Assembly (NCBI GenBank): GCA_034189325.1
Contig: JAXHUM010000051.1
Coordinates: forward strand, 1-8,016
Reading direction: 5' to 3'
Length of the DNA: 8,016 nucleotides
Source of the DNA: JAXHUM01 sp034189325
Lineage (GTDB): Bacteria > Desulfobacterota > DSM-4660 > Desulfatiglandales > Desulfatiglandaceae
Positions 6,657 to 8,016 of the stretch are shown here, piece after piece; the stretch's first letter is position 1; every line of letters starts with the position of its first letter. Below the pieces are notes generated by a model. That model was not told where the DNA came from and did no database searches. It was given only the letters and a program-made list of their open reading frames with translations. The position numbers were made by a program, and so were the translations under genes.

Positions 6657-7719
6657 ATAAAAATCGCTTCCGCCTGAACCATATTAGCATGATCACCACT
6701 ATGACCATCATCACTATCAGTACGATAGGGTAACTCCAGGGCCATTCCAGCTCAGGCATGTACTTGAAATTCATTCCATATATCCCAGCGACAAAGGTAA
6801 GGGGGATAAAAATGGTGGCGATCACCGTCAGGACCTTCATGACCTGATTCATCCGGTTGCTGATACCGGATAGATAGACATCCAACATACCGGAAACCAT
6901 GTCCCTGAAAGTTTCAATGGTATCTATGACTTGAATAGTATGGTCGTATATGTCTCTCAAATAAATCTCCGTTTCTTTTTTAAACAGGTCTGATTCCCCT
7001 CTCTCAAGACTGCTGATAACCTCTCTTAACGGCCATACGGATTTCCTCAGGAAGATAAGCTCCCTTTTCAACAGATGAATTTCTTGGGCTATTTCGGACT
7101 GAGGGTCATTCATTAATCTCTCTTCTAAAGAGTCGACCCTTTCACCGATCTTTTCCAGAACAAGGAAGTAGTTATCAACAACGGCGTCAATAAGGGCATA
7201 GGCGAGATAATCAGCGCCCCTCATTCGGATTCGGCCCTTTCCATTCTTTATTCTTTTCTTGACAGGATCAAAGATGCCCCCTGCTTTTTCTTGGAAAGAG
7301 ATAATGTAATCGTCGCCGAGAATCAGGCTGAACTGTTCGCTCCTTATTTGCCAGTTCTCATCGACATAGAAAAGCATCATCAGAGTGATAAAGGTATAGG
7401 TTTCAAAGTCATCTATCTTGGGTCGCTGCCCGGTATTGAGCACATCTTCTAGAACCAAGGGATGTAAATGAAAGGCTTCTCCGATGTTTTGTATAATATC
7501 AACGTCATGGAGTCCATCGACACTGATCCATGTCACTGTAGAGGTCTCCTTACATGAGAAAGTCTCATGGACAGGGCTTAGATCCCTTTCCTCAAAATCC
7601 TTCTCATTGTAATCGATGATCCGTATGCTGACTTCCTCGGCCTTCTTATCTCCAACATGTATCAAGGCGCCGGGAGGAAGCCCTGCCTTCTTAGAAGACT
7701 TTTTGATGAACCTAGACAT
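6655..7719 (-). CDS. corA: CorA-family divalent metal ion transporter (Mg2+/Co2+)
   Basis: The 354-residue product matches the CorA family of pentameric inner-membrane channels that admit Mg2+ and often Co2+ or Ni2+. The N-terminal cytoplasmic domain holds HPLVLEDVLNTGQRPKID (86-103). Long charged helices follow from about 170 to 295. Two C-terminal membrane segments lie at about 295-314 and 329-347. Between them is the signature YGMNF (314-318) followed by MPEL, which forms the selectivity loop. Length and order match full-length bacterial CorA (316 residues in E. coli, about 350 in Thermotoga). The ATG at 7719 follows AAGGGGGG (7734-7727) by seven bases. It is the first gene of the minus-strand block, with a 31-base gap to the second mscS. 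The basic tail WFRRKRFL is typical. The family call is firm. The symbol is given for the family; the transported metal is not certain. Confidence 0.95.
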   Translation of the reverse strand: MSRFIKKSSKKAGLPPGALIHVGDKKAEEVSIRIIDYNEKDFEERDLSPVHETFSCKETSTVTWISVDGLHDVDIIQNIGEAFHLHPLVLEDVLNTGQRPKIDDFETYTFITLMMLFYVDENWQIRSEQFSLILGDDYIISFQEKAGGIFDPVKKRIKNGKGRIRMRGADYLAYALIDAVVDNYFLVLEKIGERVDSLEERLMNDPQSEIAQEIHLLKRELIFLRKSVWPLREVISSLERGESDLFKKETEIYLRDIYDHTIQVIDTIETFRDMVSGMLDVYLSGISNRMNQVMKVLTVIATIFIPLTFVAGIYGMNFKYMPELEWPWSYPIVLIVMMVIVVIMLIWFRRKRFL

Positions 7720-7745
7720 ACCTTTGCCCCCCTTGTGTCAAGACG

Positions 7746-7766
7746 AAAAAAACAGAGTCACACTCT
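7746..7766 (-). terminator. hairpin plus T7 run in the corA leader (weak terminator or attenuator)
   Basis: On the minus strand AGAGT-GTG-ACTCT (7766-7754) is followed by G and seven T (7752-7746), then the corA ribosome site about 12 bases on. The stem is only five pairs, so it is weak as a terminator. It is placed where a transcript of an upstream gene would end, or where corA could be attenuated. Confidence 0.35.
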
Positions 7767-7830
7767 TTAAGCCATCTATCCTGTTGACCGGAACAGAAAA
7801 AGCCTATAGACGCTGGTTTCATTAAATGTG

Positions 7831-7859
7831 AGATTACTATGTTTTTTTCTTTCTGACAA
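7831..7859 (-). promoter_or_regulatory. possible sigma-70-type promoter for the corA block
   Basis: Minus-strand TTGTCA (7859-7854) matches TTGACA in five of six positions. It is separated by 17 bases from TAATCT (7836-7831), a poor -10 matching three of six. It would give a leader of about 100 bases that contains the hairpin at 7746-7766. The spacing is good but the -10 is weak. Confidence 0.25.
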
Positions 7860-7869
7860 AGGGAATTTC

Positions 7870-7883
7870 ATCAACCCGTTGAT
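7870..7883. promoter_or_regulatory. 14-bp palindrome, possible operator
   Basis: ATCAAC-CC-GTTGAT is a perfect 6-base inverted repeat with a 2-base spacer. It lies just upstream of the tentative corA -35 and upstream of the small ORF at 7915. The size and symmetry suit a dimeric helix-turn-helix regulator, which is inference only. The rest of 7720-8016 shows no other gene. Confidence 0.3.
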
Positions 7884-7914
7884 ATGCCTGGACCATCAGA
7901 AAGGAGGCCCGGAG

Positions 7915-7989
7915 ATGGAAAACGTCGAAGATAGGTTCGGCAAAGCCATTAGGGCCCACGTCATGCAAGAAAATCGCTTGAAGTTTTGA
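7915..7989 (+). CDS. possible 24-residue small protein
   Basis: The ATG at 7915 is preceded by a perfect AAGGAGG (7901-7907) with an ideal 7-base gap, the strongest ribosome site in the window. The frame reads MENVEDRFGKAIRAHVMQEN then RLKF and a TGA at 7987-7989. The peptide is charged, probably helical, with no membrane segment. I know of no homologue. It could be a genuine small protein, a leader peptide for a gene beyond the window, or the broken start of a longer gene. A weak plus-strand promoter-like pair, TTGACC (7784) and TATAGA (7805), lies upstream but with a short 15-base spacing. Confidence 0.35.
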   Translation: MENVEDRFGKAIRAHVMQENRLKF

Positions 7990-8016
7990 GGGGGTCAGGG
8001 CTTATTGAGAATAGTG

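Noticed and set aside
7784..7810. Plus-strand TTGACC / TATAGA promoter-like pair
   Set aside because: The 15-base spacing is short and the -10 imperfect. It is kept only as a remark under the small ORF.

Overview
The window looks like a bacterial chromosome segment of moderate GC. Every coding region has closest family resemblance to bacterial transport or peptide-bond chemistry. The DUF432-like/MscS pair and general codon use would fit a Desulfobacterota-type or other anaerobic environmental bacterium, but this taxonomic guess is weak and rests on no marker gene. I see no rRNA, tRNA, CRISPR array, transposase or integrase.

Layout. Positions 1-126 hold the last codons of a plus-strand gene that enters from outside the window. 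A two-gene plus-strand operon follows: a DUF432-like protein (198-905) overlapping by ATGA with an MscS-type mechanosensitive channel (902-1726). A short G-rich convergent gap (1727-1841) separates it from a four-gene minus-strand block. Read in its own direction, that block is a CorA-type divalent cation transporter (7719-6655), a second, different MscS-type channel (6623-5685), a 725-residue fusion of a D-Ala-D-Ala-ligase-like ATP-grasp domain with an M20-peptidase-like domain (5607-3430), and a gamma-glutamyltransferase-like Ntn hydrolase (3455-1842) that overlaps the fusion gene. Beyond corA (7720-8016) lies a leader/promoter region with a hairpin plus T-run, a 14-bp palindrome and a 24-codon small ORF on the plus strand.

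The most interesting part is the fusion/GGT-like pair. The ATP-grasp half keeps the ATP and magnesium residues but not the D-alanine-recognition signatures. The M20-like half keeps the fold motifs, yet most metal ligands appear replaced (Asp to Ala451, Glu to Gly486, Glu/Asp to Arg510, His to Tyr688), so it looks like a pseudo-peptidase. The GGT-like protein keeps its catalytic Thr355 but lacks a signal peptide and most residues that hold a gamma-glutamyl group. Together they look like a cytoplasmic make/process pair for an unknown peptide-like or amide metabolite. The two mechanosensitive channels and CorA around it suggest, as a hypothesis only, a link with osmotic or ionic stress, for instance a peptide osmolyte.
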